The position numbers and the translations under genes were made by a program. From Clostridium yunnanense (lineage in GTDB: Bacteria > Bacillota > Clostridia > Clostridiales > Clostridiaceae): 64,000 bases of DNA. The notes below the pieces were generated by a model. The model saw only the letters and a program-made list of their open reading frames with translations. It was not told the DNA's origin and did no database searches. Of the stretch, positions 1 through 8,374 are shown in pieces; the first letter of the stretch is position 1; each line of letters begins with the position of its first letter. The stretch is from NCBI RefSeq assembly GCF_016595795.1, contig NZ_JAENHN010000010.1, positions 434,001 to 498,000 on the forward strand, given 5' to 3'.

Positions 1-185
1 TCAACTAAATCACTTTCACATAACTTTTTTAGAACAGGATAAAGAGTTCCATCCTTCCAGACTATTTCATTGTTTGATAGCTCTTGAATGTTTTTTATGA
101 TTTCATACCCATAGCTTTCCTGTTTAGCTAAAAATGAAAGTATAAGCGGTCTTGTTGATGCTGCTGTTAAATCTTTTGATAACAA
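1..185 (-). CDS. PadR-family transcriptional regulator (3' end cut off by window)
   Basis: The minus-strand frame runs off the left edge; 61 codons are visible. The start is a TTG at 185 placed seven bases after an AAGGAGG ribosome binding site (193-199). The product begins LLSKDLTAASTRPLILSFLA and continues through a YGYEIIKNI segment and the WKDGTLYPVLKKL segment, the classic PadR winged-helix recognition region. PadR proteins are dimeric repressors that release DNA on binding a small ligand or cue. Its own promoter carries two matching palindromes (see 200-249), so autoregulation is likely. The controlled target gene probably lies left of the window. Family assignment is firm; function is unknown. 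Confidence 0.85.
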   Translation of the reverse strand, partial: MLSKDLTAASTRPLILSFLAKQESYGYEIIKNIQELSNNEIVWKDGTLYPVLKKLCESDLV

Positions 186-199
186 TAGTGCACCTCCTT

Positions 200-249
200 A
201 CATAGAAGTTCTATGTATATAGAGTACATAGAACTTCTATGTAAGTCAA
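200..249 (-). promoter_or_regulatory. Promoter with paired PadR operators
   Basis: On the minus strand a TTGACT -35 (244-249) and TACTCT -10 (221-226) are 17 bp apart. Two perfect 17-bp palindromes of 6-5-6 form, ACATAG-N5-CTATGT, lie at 200-216 (next to the ribosome binding site) and 226-242 (in the -35/-10 spacer), centres 26 bp apart. Site positions and symmetry fit autorepression by the adjacent PadR protein; binding is inferred. Confidence 0.75.
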
Positions 250-419
250 GGAGGTTTTTACTTAATTAACAAATTGTTTTAATTTACAGATAAGACGGTA
301 TGTTCCAATTATGTAATAGGTTACAAATTATTGGAAAAATTTCGTATAATACTGATTGGAAATTGTATTTTGAGAAAAAAATATATTTAGTTTTTTTTAT
401 TAAATAGGATTGGAAACTA

Positions 420-450
420 TTGACTTTGACGTCGTGGCGTACTTTATCAT
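420..450 (+). promoter_or_regulatory. MerR-type promoter with 19-bp spacer
   Basis: TTGACT (420-425) and TATCAT (445-450) are separated by 19 bp, the over-long spacing typical of promoters that MerR-family proteins untwist. A partial dyad (ACG...CGT, 429-440) sits in the spacer. The site lies just upstream of the merR-type gene, so autoregulation is likely. Confidence 0.6.
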
Positions 451-473
451 TAAGTCAGAAAGGAGCTGAAGGT

Positions 474-1466
474 ATGAGTTTATTGACAATTAGTGAGGTA
501 TCAAAAAGTTTTAATATTTCAACAAGAACTCTCAGGTATTATGAACAAATAGGAATTTTGCAAAGTAAAAAGAAAGAGGATTATGCGTATCGTACTTATG
601 ATCAATCAGATATAAGAAGGTTACAGCAGATAATAGTTTTGAGGAAATTACGTATCTCTCTAAAGCAGATAAAATCTATTTTTCAAAATACTGAGCAAAC
701 ACACATAGTTGAAATATTTTTAGAGAACATTTCAGATATAGATAACGAGATAGAATCACTAGCTACAATTAAAAACATCTTAAATAATTTAATTGAGCGC
801 TTTACTGTAAGTACAAAAATTGGTTTCAATTTTGATTTGCTCCAAGATCAAGATATTTTAAAAATTGTTGAACCTTTAAACCTTTCTAAAATTAATATTA
901 AAGGAGAAAAGTCAATGGAAGAATTGAACAAGGCAAATGAGAATTTAAACAGATTACAAGATAAAGATGTAAGAATCATATACCTACCACCTGCTACAGT
1001 GGCTAGTGTACATTGTGTAGGGGGATCACCAGAAATCGAAACAGGAAATATTCTAAACCAATTTATTAGAGAATCAAAGCTTTATGATGTTAAGCCAGAT
1101 TTTAGGCATTACGGTTTTAATAATCCTAACGGAAATATTCCAGATGGAAGTGATCATGGCTACGAAAGGTGGGTTACTATACCAGAAGAATTTGAAGTGA
1201 AGCCACCTTTTACTAAGAAGTATTTTCAAGGTGGATTGTACTGCTCTTATATGATTCCTATGGGAGCTTTTGATGAATGGTTTAGGTTATATAATTGGGC
1301 ACAAAATAATGATAAATATGAGTTGAAGTATAAAGAGGAATTGGTTGAGCGAGAATGTATGGAGGAGCATCTTAATTATGTAAATAAATACATGTTATCT
1401 CCAGAGGATAGCACCATCCAAATAGATTTACTTTTGCCAGTAAAAGAGAAACAGACTAATGTATAA
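474..1466 (+). CDS. MerR-family regulator with C-terminal GyrI-like effector domain
   Basis: A 330-residue regulator. The N-terminal 70 residues form a MerR winged helix (TISEVSKSFNISTRTLRYYEQIGILQ), followed by a helical dimerisation segment to about residue 125. The C-terminal half (about 165-325) resembles the GyrI-like/AraC effector-binding fold used to bind drug-like small molecules, as in BmrR and TipA-type proteins. The ATG at 474 is chosen because it follows AAAGGAG and starts the MerR domain exactly; an in-frame upstream TTG at 420 is the -35 element. The gene stands alone, with a MerR-type promoter before it and a terminator after it. Likely a multidrug-sensing activator; targets unknown. 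Confidence 0.85.
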   Translation: MSLLTISEVSKSFNISTRTLRYYEQIGILQSKKKEDYAYRTYDQSDIRRLQQIIVLRKLRISLKQIKSIFQNTEQTHIVEIFLENISDIDNEIESLATIKNILNNLIERFTVSTKIGFNFDLLQDQDILKIVEPLNLSKINIKGEKSMEELNKANENLNRLQDKDVRIIYLPPATVASVHCVGGSPEIETGNILNQFIRESKLYDVKPDFRHYGFNNPNGNIPDGSDHGYERWVTIPEEFEVKPPFTKKYFQGGLYCSYMIPMGAFDEWFRLYNWAQNNDKYELKYKEELVERECMEEHLNYVNKYMLSPEDSTIQIDLLLPVKEKQTNV

Positions 1467-1475
1467 CTAGCTAAG

Positions 1476-1527
1476 AAAACAGGTATCCAGATTTGATTAA
1501 ATAATAAATCTGGATACCTGTTTTTTT
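1476..1527 (+). terminator. Rho-independent terminator
   Basis: A long near-perfect stem (AACAGGTATCCAGATTT paired with AAATCTGGATACCTGTT) is followed by seven T. It ends the merR-type gene; on the minus strand the preceding A-run gives only a weak T tract for pcp. Confidence 0.9.
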
Positions 1528-1533
1528 GCATAC

Positions 1534-2178
1534 CTAACATAGAGTACCTAGTGCAGCCTTTATATCGTCAGTAGGATTTTCTAAAGCTGCCTGTATAGCT
1601 AAGCTCAGGGCCTTTGTAATTAAACTTAGTTCCATAGAAGGAGAATTGTACTTATCAACTACCTGCATAGGTATAAAAGGAACATGTATAAAAGTGCCTC
1701 TCACTGTAGGATACTTCTTGTCTATAAGATACATTAAACCATACATAAGATGATTGCATACAAAGGTTCCAGCTGAATTTGAAACTGAAGCTGGAATACC
1801 TGCTCCTTTTATCTTTTCAACCATTGCCTTTATAGGAACATTAGCAAAATAAGCTGGTTGTCCATCAGAGAATATGGGTTCATCAATAGGGTGATTTTCT
1901 TTGTTGTCTGCAATCCTTGCATCATCTATATTTATTGCGACTCTCTCGATAGTTATGTCGAACCGTCCACCTGCTTGTCCTACACAAATAACTATATCAG
2001 GCTGATTAACTGCAATTGCCTCATCTAAGATTTCGATTGATTCATGGAACACTGTGGGTATTTCAAGGGTTATGATTTCAGCTTGATCAATTTTATCTGG
2101 CAAAGCCTTTACTGCTTCAAAAGATGGATTTATAGCTTCTCCACCAAAAGGGGTGAAGCCTGTTACTAGTATTTTCAA
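1534..2178 (-). CDS. pcp: Pyrrolidone-carboxylate peptidase (pyroglutamyl-peptidase I)
   Basis: This 214-residue protein has the usual family length. It removes N-terminal pyroglutamate from peptides in the cytosol. The N terminus [17 protein letters not shown] is the family signature; the GQAGGR segment and the [15 protein letters not shown] segment carry the active-site region with the nucleophilic cysteine, and the histidine in FIHVPFIP completes the Glu-Cys-His triad. The start follows an AGGGGGAA ribosome binding site. It is convergent with the MerR-type gene and not in an operon. Peptidase C15 assignment is secure. Confidence 0.97.
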   Translation of the reverse strand: MKILVTGFTPFGGEAINPSFEAVKALPDKIDQAEIITLEIPTVFHESIEILDEAIAVNQPDIVICVGQAGGRFDITIERVAINIDDARIADNKENHPIDEPIFSDGQPAYFANVPIKAMVEKIKGAGIPASVSNSAGTFVCNHLMYGLMYLIDKKYPTVRGTFIHVPFIPMQVVDKYNSPSMELSLITKALSLAIQAALENPTDDIKAALGTLC

Positions 2179-2305
2179 AAAAATTCCCCCTAAGTATGTT
2201 TTATTTATATAAATTTTAGGATTTACATTGATTTTAGTAATATGATAACACCTAGTCTAGTAATTGTCTAAATTTAATTTGCAATACATATATGGAAAAT
2301 AATGT

Positions 2306-2362
2306 TTGATATGTATGTCATGACGTGATATAGTGAAGATATGATATATCACACCGTGACAT
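2306..2362 (+). promoter_or_regulatory. Promoter with paired PadR operators
   Basis: TTGATA (2306-2311), 17 bp, TATAGT (2329-2334). Two 17-bp imperfect palindromes, ATGTCATGACGTGATAT (2315-2331) and ATATCACACCGTGACAT (2346-2362), are inverted copies of each other; the first fills the spacer, the second lies downstream of the -10, centres 31 bp apart. The layout matches the other two PadR genes here. Confidence 0.75.
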
Positions 2363-2443
2363 ATTGGATTTTATACTAAGACTAGAAGCTTGTACAACCG
2401 TGTAATAGGTGTACTTAAAGATATCTGAAGTGAAGGAGAAGCG

Positions 2444-2776
2444 ATGGAAAAAGAAAAAATTATAAAAAAATATCTGCCTATGACTGAAACAGCCTTCTAT
2501 ATATTGTTGTCTTTATACGAGCCAAAGCATGGTTATGGAATAATAAAAGAAGTTGAGACTCTAACTAAAGGTAGAATAATTCTTGGATCAGGCACGGTAT
2601 ATGGAACGCTTAGCAAGATGGAAAAGGATGAAATAGTTATGGTTTACTCTAATGAAGATAGGAAGACCATATATGAGATAACAGAACTGGGGAAATTACT
2701 CTTAAAACTTGAGATTAGTAGGTTAGAGGAGCTTAACAATAATGCAAGGCAGTTAGGGGGGAGATTTGATGGATAA
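2444..2776 (+). CDS. PadR-family transcriptional regulator
   Basis: A 110-residue winged-helix regulator. Residues 14-60 contain TAFYILLSLYEPKHGYGIIKE and LGSGTVYGTLSKMEKDE, the PadR helix-turn-helix and wing. It heads an apparent three-gene operon; its last codons overlap the DUF2812 gene by 8 bases, which implies translational coupling. PadR/DUF2812 pairs are common in Firmicutes, where the PadR protein is thought to control the membrane partner. Paired palindromes in its promoter suggest autorepression. Confidence 0.92.
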   Translation: MEKEKIIKKYLPMTETAFYILLSLYEPKHGYGIIKEVETLTKGRIILGSGTVYGTLSKMEKDEIVMVYSNEDRKTIYEITELGKLLLKLEISRLEELNNNARQLGGRFDG

Positions 2777-3968
2777 AAAAGTATTAAGACTTTTTTGGAG
2801 TTATGATATTAAGAAAACAGAAGAATGGTTACGGGATATGAGTTCAAGAGGCTATAAGTTAGAAGCTATAGACTTTGATTTTAGGATATTTAAATTCATA
2901 AAAGCAGAAAAGAATAGAGCTTTTTATAGAATTATATATGATAACAATCAAAGTAATTCACTGCCCAAAAGCTTAGATAACAGTGGATGGAAGATAATTT
3001 CTCAGCACAAAGGATGGAAGATATTAATCAATGAATCTGATAACATAAATATAATGCCTACCAGAAATTCTATTATTGAAAGAAATAATAAAATTGCAAG
3101 TTATTCTGGATGGGCACTTGGAGTTCTAATATTAATTCCTGAAATAGTAGGGTGGGTTGCTATGTCTATTTTACGGCTAAGGCAAGTACAAGTAGAGTAT
3201 AGTGAAACACTCAAAATACTAGGAATATTATATTTAGTAGTTCAATTAAGCGTATTTATTTTTTTAGCATATACTCATTTTAGAATAAAAGCTTCAACTA
3301 AGAGAATAGAGTATGCTGACGGAATTGAACTTGTTTATAATTATGATACTTATAAAAATATTGATGATGAAATATATCTTGGCAGAAAAAAAGGTATAGT
3401 TAGAAGAAAATTTGCATGGTTCACATATCCAGATAAACTAGAAGTGTGGCTTGAAAAGATGGAACAAAAAGGCTTGAATTTATGTAAGATAAGTAGTAAT
3501 GGTAGGAGATTCTATTTTGTTAAAGGAATTAAGGTAAATAAGAAGTTTTCTGTAGACTTTAAAAAACAAGTCACTAAAGAATACTTTGAAATAAATAAAG
3601 AAGCTGGATGGAAATTATACTTTAGTTCAAATTCAAGAACCAATAAATGGAGTATATGGGCTATGGATTATGACGAAAATGGAGAACCTCCAAGTATGTA
3701 CAGTAATATTACTGATAAAATAAACCATGCAAAAAAGGTAGCTACCTATTATTGTATATTGTATGTGCCTTTTATAATAATGTATACAATGGTAAATGTG
3801 TTTTGGATATATATGATGGTGGAAGAAAAAAGAAGTTTGGATGAGATATTTATAATGGATATGGTATTATTTGGATTTATAACAATAGAATATACTATCT
3901 TCACGATAAATAGCATTTTATATTATTTAAGAATTAAGAAAGGATGTATAGGAGGAAGCTTTCTATGA
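2769..3968 (+). CDS. DUF2812 membrane protein with two DUF2812 repeats
   Basis: A 399-residue membrane protein of unknown function. Two copies of the DUF2812 motif are visible, near residues 1-75 (LFWSYDIKKTEEWLRDMSSRGYKL) and 215-290 (KFAWFTYPDKLEVWLEKMEQKG), each followed by a pair of transmembrane helices (about 110-175 and 325-390). The ATG at 2769 is preferred to the TTG at 2766 because of the GGGGGGAG ribosome binding site; it overlaps the upstream padR stop. The next gene starts in its stop codon (ATGA). The internal duplication suggests fusion of two DUF2812 units. Reaction or substrate cannot be deduced. Confidence 0.85.
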   Translation: MDKKVLRLFWSYDIKKTEEWLRDMSSRGYKLEAIDFDFRIFKFIKAEKNRAFYRIIYDNNQSNSLPKSLDNSGWKIISQHKGWKILINESDNINIMPTRNSIIERNNKIASYSGWALGVLILIPEIVGWVAMSILRLRQVQVEYSETLKILGILYLVVQLSVFIFLAYTHFRIKASTKRIEYADGIELVYNYDTYKNIDDEIYLGRKKGIVRRKFAWFTYPDKLEVWLEKMEQKGLNLCKISSNGRRFYFVKGIKVNKKFSVDFKKQVTKEYFEINKEAGWKLYFSSNSRTNKWSIWAMDYDENGEPPSMYSNITDKINHAKKVATYYCILYVPFIIMYTMVNVFWIYMMVEEKRSLDEIFIMDMVLFGFITIEYTIFTINSILYYLRIKKGCIGGSFL

Positions 3969-4150
3969 GTGAAAAATTATGTCCCGTATGCGGAAGTAAT
4001 AAAATTGGATTAGGTAAACATATGGCTCAGGGAAGAATGTATCCAGTTGACAAGGTCTTCTCATCTGGTTCAGACGTTATAGCAGAAATATGCACGGATT
4101 GTGGTCATATCTTATCTATGAAAGTAAAAAATCCAGAGAAGTTTAGGTAA
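3965..4150 (+). CDS. Small zinc-ribbon protein
   Basis: A 61-residue protein with two CxxC knuckles (CPVCGSNKIG near the start and CTDCGHIL near residue 45), the pattern of a zinc ribbon. The ATG at 3965 follows AGGAGGAAG and overlaps the stop of the DUF2812 gene as ATGA, so it is translationally coupled and is part of the same operon. Role unknown; possibly nucleic-acid or protein binding. Confidence 0.75.
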   Translation: MSEKLCPVCGSNKIGLGKHMAQGRMYPVDKVFSSGSDVIAEICTDCGHILSMKVKNPEKFR

Positions 4151-4170
4151 GTAAAAAAGGTAGGACAGAG

Positions 4171-4202
4171 GAGCATACATAAATTTATGTACGCTCTTTT
4201 TA
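4171..4202 (+). terminator. Rho-independent terminator
   Basis: GAGCATACATAAATTTATGTACGCTC forms a stem of about 12 bp followed by TTTTTAAA. It ends the PadR/DUF2812/zinc-ribbon operon. Confidence 0.8.
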
Positions 4203-4371
4203 AAAAAATATTATATTCAAATCCAGGGGTGATAACATAATAGGTATATAAGTAGTATGTAATATATGTTATAATTTTATGGGTATATTTATTGAATATA
4301 TGTAAAAGTTTTGCTAAAAACATAATTTTACATTCTTTTAAACTGTTAATTATAAGGAGATATAATTATAA

Positions 4372-4551
4372 ATGAGAAATAATATTAAAAAGATATTTTC
4401 AAGTAGATTTTGGTTTATATTACCTGTATTCTCTTTTTTTATAAGAGATAATATTTTATCGATAATATTTTGGATAATTGCTTTAATTGCTTTATCTGTT
4501 GCAGTTTCTACAAACTATGAGAGTCTAATAAATCGATCAGAAATAAACTAA
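4372..4551 (+). CDS. Small hydrophobic protein (59 residues)
   Basis: An ATG preceded by AAGGAG (12 bases away) opens a 59-codon frame. The product has a basic N terminus (MRNNIKKIFSSRF), two short hydrophobic segments (about 13-24 and 29-46) and a polar tail. No homologue is recognised. The gene is isolated between a terminator and the convergent amylase gene. The ribosome binding site and membrane-protein-like composition support it, but it could be a chance frame. Confidence 0.45.
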   Translation: MRNNIKKIFSSRFWFILPVFSFFIRDNILSIIFWIIALIALSVAVSTNYESLINRSEIN

Positions 4552-4705
4552 CACGTAAAATAATAGTAAAAAGAGAACGGAAAGTTTATATAATATTTTT
4601 TAATTTTAATATATTGAATGGATACAGATACTATTAGGTTTATTGTGAAGGATAGCGTTACAATTCATAACAGATTCTAAGTTTTTATAATCATTAAAAA
4701 AATAA

Positions 4706-4742
4706 AAGTTACCATAGGATTTTAGTCTATAGTAATTTTTAA
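4706..4742 (-). terminator. Possible terminator hairpin after the amylase gene
   Basis: AAAAGTTACCATAG pairs imperfectly with CTATAGTAATTTTT. On the minus strand a T-rich run follows. It could end the amylase transcript or the small upstream gene. Confidence 0.35.
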
Positions 4743-4794
4743 TAATTAGAATATTTTCTGAAATAAATTATACAAATCAATGAAAGTTAGTGCA

Positions 4795-6405
4795 TTAATT
4801 ATTTTTAATTATTAAAATTTCACCCTTTTTGAGCTTTAGCTCGTTGCTTATATTAATGTCACCGCTTAAGTTTTCTGAAGAGTATAGTACTGTTCCCTTA
4901 ATAGGAGATAGATTTATTATCTGATCTGCATCGTTGCTATTGATAAACACACTTATCGTTTCATCTTTATATTTTCTAGTGAAAGTAAACACCTTAGAAT
5001 TACCAGTATTTAAACCTTCAAAGCTACCATATCTTAAAGCAGTATTATCATTTCTTAGTTTAATTATAGTTTTGTAGAAGTTCAAAAGTGAATCCTTATT
5101 TTTTTCTTCTAGGTTTACAGCTATGGATTTATTATCATTACTTATGGCTGTCCAGCTTGTGTTTTTTGATTTATCCTTATCATCCCATATGAAAGGCTCT
5201 CTAATTCTTTCGTCTGGCTTTATTCCGGTCATTCCTGTCTCTTCACCATAATAGATGTAAGGAGTACCAGGAAGAGTAAGAAGTATAGCTGCAGCTGTTT
5301 TACATTTATCAACTGAACCTAGGGTACTCATTGTTCTATTCATGTCGTGATTACCTAAGAAAATACTGTCTAAATAATCTTTGTTTTTAGATTGAGCAAT
5401 CGATTGCATGGATGTGTATGAGGAAGCTAAATCTTTAAAGTTATTATCTTTAACTGAGTTTATGATATCAGTACTTAAGTCAAAATTAAAACAAGAATCT
5501 AGTGCTGTTAAGTAGTCGGAGACCACTTTAGTCTTATCCCATACTTCACCTACTAGTAAAGCATTTTTATTAACACTCTTTACATAGCTATTGAACTCTT
5601 TCCACCACTTAAGATTTTTATCAAGTTCACCATCATATATATGCCTTGCTGCATCTAATCGGAAACCGTCCATACCCATATCAAGATAGTATTTTGCAAT
5701 ATCTTTTACCTCTTCTCTAACATTAGGATTATCATAGTTTAAGTCAGGCATGTCTTCTGCAAATATACCATAGTAGATATTATCTTTGCTAGCTACTCTC
5801 CAGGGCATAGTGTTTATGCTAGAGTATTCATTAAGTTTTTTAGAATCCTGTGTCCAAAGATAATAATCTCTGTATTTGCTATCTTTGTTATTTAAGGACT
5901 CCATAAACCAAAGGTTTTTAGTACTAGTATGGTTTATTACTAAATCTATATATACTGCAATGTCTTTTTTATGAGCTTCATTTATAAGACTATATAAATC
6001 ATCCATTGTACCGTATTTCTTTCTGACATTGTAATAATCAGATACATCATAACCATGGTAGCTTGGGCTTTCATTTATAGGCATAAGCCATATTCCCGAG
6101 ATGCCTAAGTCCTTTAGATAATCTAATTTTTGTTCTACACCTTTTAAATCCCCAAGACCATCACCGTTACTATCATTAAAAGATGCTACAAAGATTTCAT
6201 AAAAGGTTCTATCTTTATAGCTCTTATTTGTAGAGTAGTTTACTGGAGTATAACTTTTATGAGTTGCATTAAGAAGTTTTTCATTTGCTTCCTTGTCATA
6301 TTTAGTTTTGGTGCCTCTAGGCAAGAATAAAAATACAATCAAACCGATTACAATAACTGCAAAAGTATATATGGCTAAAGTTCTTAAGGTTAGCTTTCTT
6401 TTCAT
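4795..6405 (-). CDS. Alpha-amylase family glycoside hydrolase (GH13), membrane-anchored or secreted
   Basis: A 536-residue GH13 enzyme that cleaves alpha-glucosidic bonds. The N terminus is basic and followed by one hydrophobic helix (about 8-29) without a clear cleavage site, suggesting an outside-facing signal anchor. Conserved regions are present in order: DLVINHTS (region I), GFRLDAARH with the nucleophilic Asp (II), GEVWD with the acid/base Glu (III) and LGNHDMNR (IV). The end has a short beta-sheet C domain. The second ATG (6405) is chosen over 6411 because it sits seven bases from GGGGG. It is monocistronic, with its own promoter and putative operator. Exact substrate (starch, maltodextrin) is not determinable. 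Confidence 0.92.
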   Translation of the reverse strand: MKRKLTLRTLAIYTFAVIVIGLIVFLFLPRGTKTKYDKEANEKLLNATHKSYTPVNYSTNKSYKDRTFYEIFVASFNDSNGDGLGDLKGVEQKLDYLKDLGISGIWLMPINESPSYHGYDVSDYYNVRKKYGTMDDLYSLINEAHKKDIAVYIDLVINHTSTKNLWFMESLNNKDSKYRDYYLWTQDSKKLNEYSSINTMPWRVASKDNIYYGIFAEDMPDLNYDNPNVREEVKDIAKYYLDMGMDGFRLDAARHIYDGELDKNLKWWKEFNSYVKSVNKNALLVGEVWDKTKVVSDYLTALDSCFNFDLSTDIINSVKDNNFKDLASSYTSMQSIAQSKNKDYLDSIFLGNHDMNRTMSTLGSVDKCKTAAAILLTLPGTPYIYYGEETGMTGIKPDERIREPFIWDDKDKSKNTSWTAISNDNKSIAVNLEEKNKDSLLNFYKTIIKLRNDNTALRYGSFEGLNTGNSKVFTFTRKYKDETISVFINSNDADQIINLSPIKGTVLYSSENLSGDINISNELKLKKGEILIIKNN

Positions 6406-6440
6406 TAACATTCCCCCTTTTATTTACAGAATATATAATT

Positions 6441-6469
6441 ATTATAATTCATCGCAATTTGCGGTTCAA
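6441..6469 (-). promoter_or_regulatory. Amylase promoter with operator-like palindrome
   Basis: Minus-strand TTGAAC (6464-6469), 17 bp, TATAAT (6441-6446). A CGCAATTTGCG palindrome (6453-6463) fills the spacer. Position and half-site CGCAA resemble LacI/MalR-type operators that control maltodextrin genes, though the usual central CG is absent. Confidence 0.6.
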
Positions 6470-6502
6470 TTGTGATAAATCATATAAATATTAGCCGCAT
6501 AA

Positions 6503-6619
6503 ATTGGATTTAAAAATGAGGATAAGGAGAGTTATGCTAAGTTATTTAATGAATCTTAAGAATATAGGGAGCTTATACTAGAGCATAAAGAGATAGGATT
6601 AGTTGAATCTGTAATCTGA
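6503..6619 (+). pseudogene. Possible degraded reading frame
   Basis: One frame reads as charged, coding-like peptide (for example AKLFNES, then EYRELILEHKEIGLVESVI) but is broken by a TAA at 6557-6559 and ends in TGATGA. It could be a gene relic between the divergent amylase and fec-type genes, or chance. No family is recognised. Confidence 0.2.
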
Positions 6620-6793
6620 TGAATTGTTAAACTCTAAATTTAAATAAATTAAATATAAGTACGGTAAAATAAAATAAATTTTATAAAACTTATTTTATTT
6701 TTATCTTTGATAAATATAAGTGACCTTTGAATACAAAGCTTCTGAGGTTTATATTCTCAAAATTACAACAATTCTATAAGGGAAATAATGTTA

Positions 6794-6852
6794 TTGACAT
6801 AATAACCAGTTTTGGTATAATGATTCTTGTTGATACGTGATAATGATTATCA
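6794..6852 (+). promoter_or_regulatory. Iron-regulated promoter with Fur box
   Basis: TTGACA (6794-6799), 16 bp, TATAAT (6816-6821). A perfect 7-1-7 inverted repeat TGATAAT-G-ATTATCA (6838-6852) matches the Gram-positive Fur box and lies just past the expected transcription start, so Fur should repress the importer operon when iron is plentiful. Confidence 0.9.
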
Positions 6853-6922
6853 TTGTTTAATAGTTTGATATTAGACAAACAATAAATTTATGTTTTTGAG
6901 TAAAATTCTAGGAGGAATAGCA

Positions 6923-7870
6923 ATGAAAAAGAAAAGTGTTCTAGGTTTATTAGTTGCAACGGTACTTTCCGTAGGAATGTTAGCTGGATGTGCATCAACT
7001 AAAAAGGAAGAAGCTAAGAAAGAAAGCGATACAAAGGTAGTAAGTACTGTAAAGGGAGACGTTACGATACCTACAAGCCCTAAAAAGATAGTAGATGTTT
7101 CAGGTTCAAGTGAAGCACTTGTTATACTTGGAACCACTCCAGTAGCTACTGCTAATGTTGATTCATACAAGACTACACAAGTTCCAGAATACGTTAAAGA
7201 TAAACTTGGAAGCGCTAAAGTAGTGGGACATTCAATGAGTGATACAATGGATGTTGAAGCTATACTTGCTACTAGTCCAGATTTAATTATAATGAGCGAA
7301 AGGCAAAACAAGATATATGATCAATTAAAAGCAATAGCTCCAGTAGTTGTACTAAAGGATTATCAAAATGACTGGAGAAGCAATCTTAATGATGTAGCTA
7401 AGCTACTTGGAAAAGAAAGCGAAGCTCAAAAGTGGCTAAAGGATTATGATGCAAAAGCTCAACAAGTAGGTAAGGCTATAGCAGAGAAGAATGGAGAAAA
7501 GACTACATACTTCACAGTGCTTGCAAGTGCTGGAAAGTTCTATGTTTTAACAGGTGCTGGAATAGGTTCAATGCTATATGATGATATGAAGGTAGCTAAA
7601 CCTACAAATCTTCCACCACAAGATGGAATAAGCTTACCAGTTGTAACTATGGAAGGTTTAGCTCAAATAGAAGCAGATCACTTAATAGTAATAGCAACTG
7701 ATGCTGATTGGAACGACTTACAAAACAGTGCTGTATTTAAGAATCTTAAGTCTGTCAAGGCTGGAAAAGTAACTAAGCTAGAAAGTGCTCCTTACTTCTC
7801 ACAAGGATACCAACCAATAGGAAAAGAAAAGCTTCTTGATGGAATAAAGGAAAAACTAGCAGGTAAATAA
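6923..7870 (+). CDS. Iron-siderophore/heme ABC transporter substrate-binding lipoprotein
   Basis: A 315-residue periplasmic-binding-protein-2 family protein (FepB/FhuD/BtuF fold). Residues 1-22 are a lipoprotein signal ending in the lipobox LAGC, so Cys is lipidated and the protein is held on the outer face of the membrane. The mature part has the two-lobe pattern, for example SPDLIIMSERQNKIYDQLKA. The ATG follows AGGAGGAAT. It leads the importer cluster and sits under a Fur box. It is separated from the permeases by 500 bp of structured repeat DNA, which may lower downstream expression. Ligand is unknown. Confidence 0.92.
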   Translation: MKKKSVLGLLVATVLSVGMLAGCASTKKEEAKKESDTKVVSTVKGDVTIPTSPKKIVDVSGSSEALVILGTTPVATANVDSYKTTQVPEYVKDKLGSAKVVGHSMSDTMDVEAILATSPDLIIMSERQNKIYDQLKAIAPVVVLKDYQNDWRSNLNDVAKLLGKESEAQKWLKDYDAKAQQVGKAIAEKNGEKTTYFTVLASAGKFYVLTGAGIGSMLYDDMKVAKPTNLPPQDGISLPVVTMEGLAQIEADHLIVIATDADWNDLQNSAVFKNLKSVKAGKVTKLESAPYFSQGYQPIGKEKLLDGIKEKLAGK

Positions 7871-7878
7871 TTGATGCG

Positions 7879-8077
7879 TTGAAATTAAAGCGTTACTCTT
7901 CCGATACTTAGATGAGCTACGTAAAGGATTTATATAATTTTTTTCAATGAAGTGCCTAAAACTGTAAACTCACTTCGTTCGAACAGTACAGTTTTTTTAC
8001 GGCACTTCATCGCTAAAAATTATTAAATTCTAATTACTCGCTCATAGAGTATCTGCATAGTAACACTTTAATTTCAA
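7879..8077 (+). repeat. Foldback repeat family 1, full copy A (199 bp)
   Basis: Starts 8 bases after the binding-protein stop codon. Terminal inverted repeats TTGAAATTAAAGCGTTACT (7879-7897) and AGTAACACTTTAATTTCAA (8059-8077) match at 18 of 19 positions. The palindrome continues inward through GATACT/ATGAGC arms to ATGAAGTGCC...GGCACTTCAT and an AAACTGTA...TACAGTTTTTTT hairpin with loop around CACTTCGTTCGAAC. The inner hairpin plus seven T resembles an intrinsic terminator. Related copies are at 10438, 47361, 56949, 63480 and 63710. Confidence 0.85.
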
Positions 8078-8114
8078 AAAACAAATTAGATAGAACCTTA
8101 TAAAAATATAAAAT

Positions 8115-8254
8115 AATTTAGGATGACTAAAAAGGAGATATAAACTTGTAGGTAATATACTTTTAAAACTCTGTAGGTTGTGAGCAGAGATTTAACGATG
8201 TAGATTGACCAATAAAGTTTATGCATCTGTGTATAAAATAGGTCATCCTAAATT
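8115..8254 (+). other. Structured intergenic segment closed by 13-bp inverted repeat
   Basis: AATTTAGGATGAC (8115-8127) and GTCATCCTAAATT (8242-8254) are perfect inverted repeats enclosing 114 bases that hold further hairpins (CTCTG...CAGAG; GATG...CATC). There is no reading frame. It lies in the leader of the permease gene and could be a structured RNA; no known riboswitch class is recognised. Confidence 0.4.
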
Positions 8255-8374
8255 GTATTTTTACAGTTTATAGAGTATAGAAGCTTTACTTTGAGGAACA
8301 ATTTAAATACTAATTTAAATGTATGGATTTTGATGTTCAACGATAGCTTTGTTAAGAGGGGGATTACTACTTAA

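Noticed and set aside
420-473. Upstream TTG start for the MerR-type regulator
   Set aside because: It coincides with the -35 hexamer; the ATG at 474 has a ribosome binding site and starts the conserved domain.
4105-4323. 72-codon minus-strand frame over the zinc-ribbon gene end
   Set aside because: Spans a terminator hairpin, has no ribosome binding site and is low-complexity AT-rich sequence.
6871-7311. 146-codon minus-strand frame opposite the iron-binding lipoprotein
   Set aside because: Shadow frame; the plus strand has Fur box, promoter, lipobox and family motifs.
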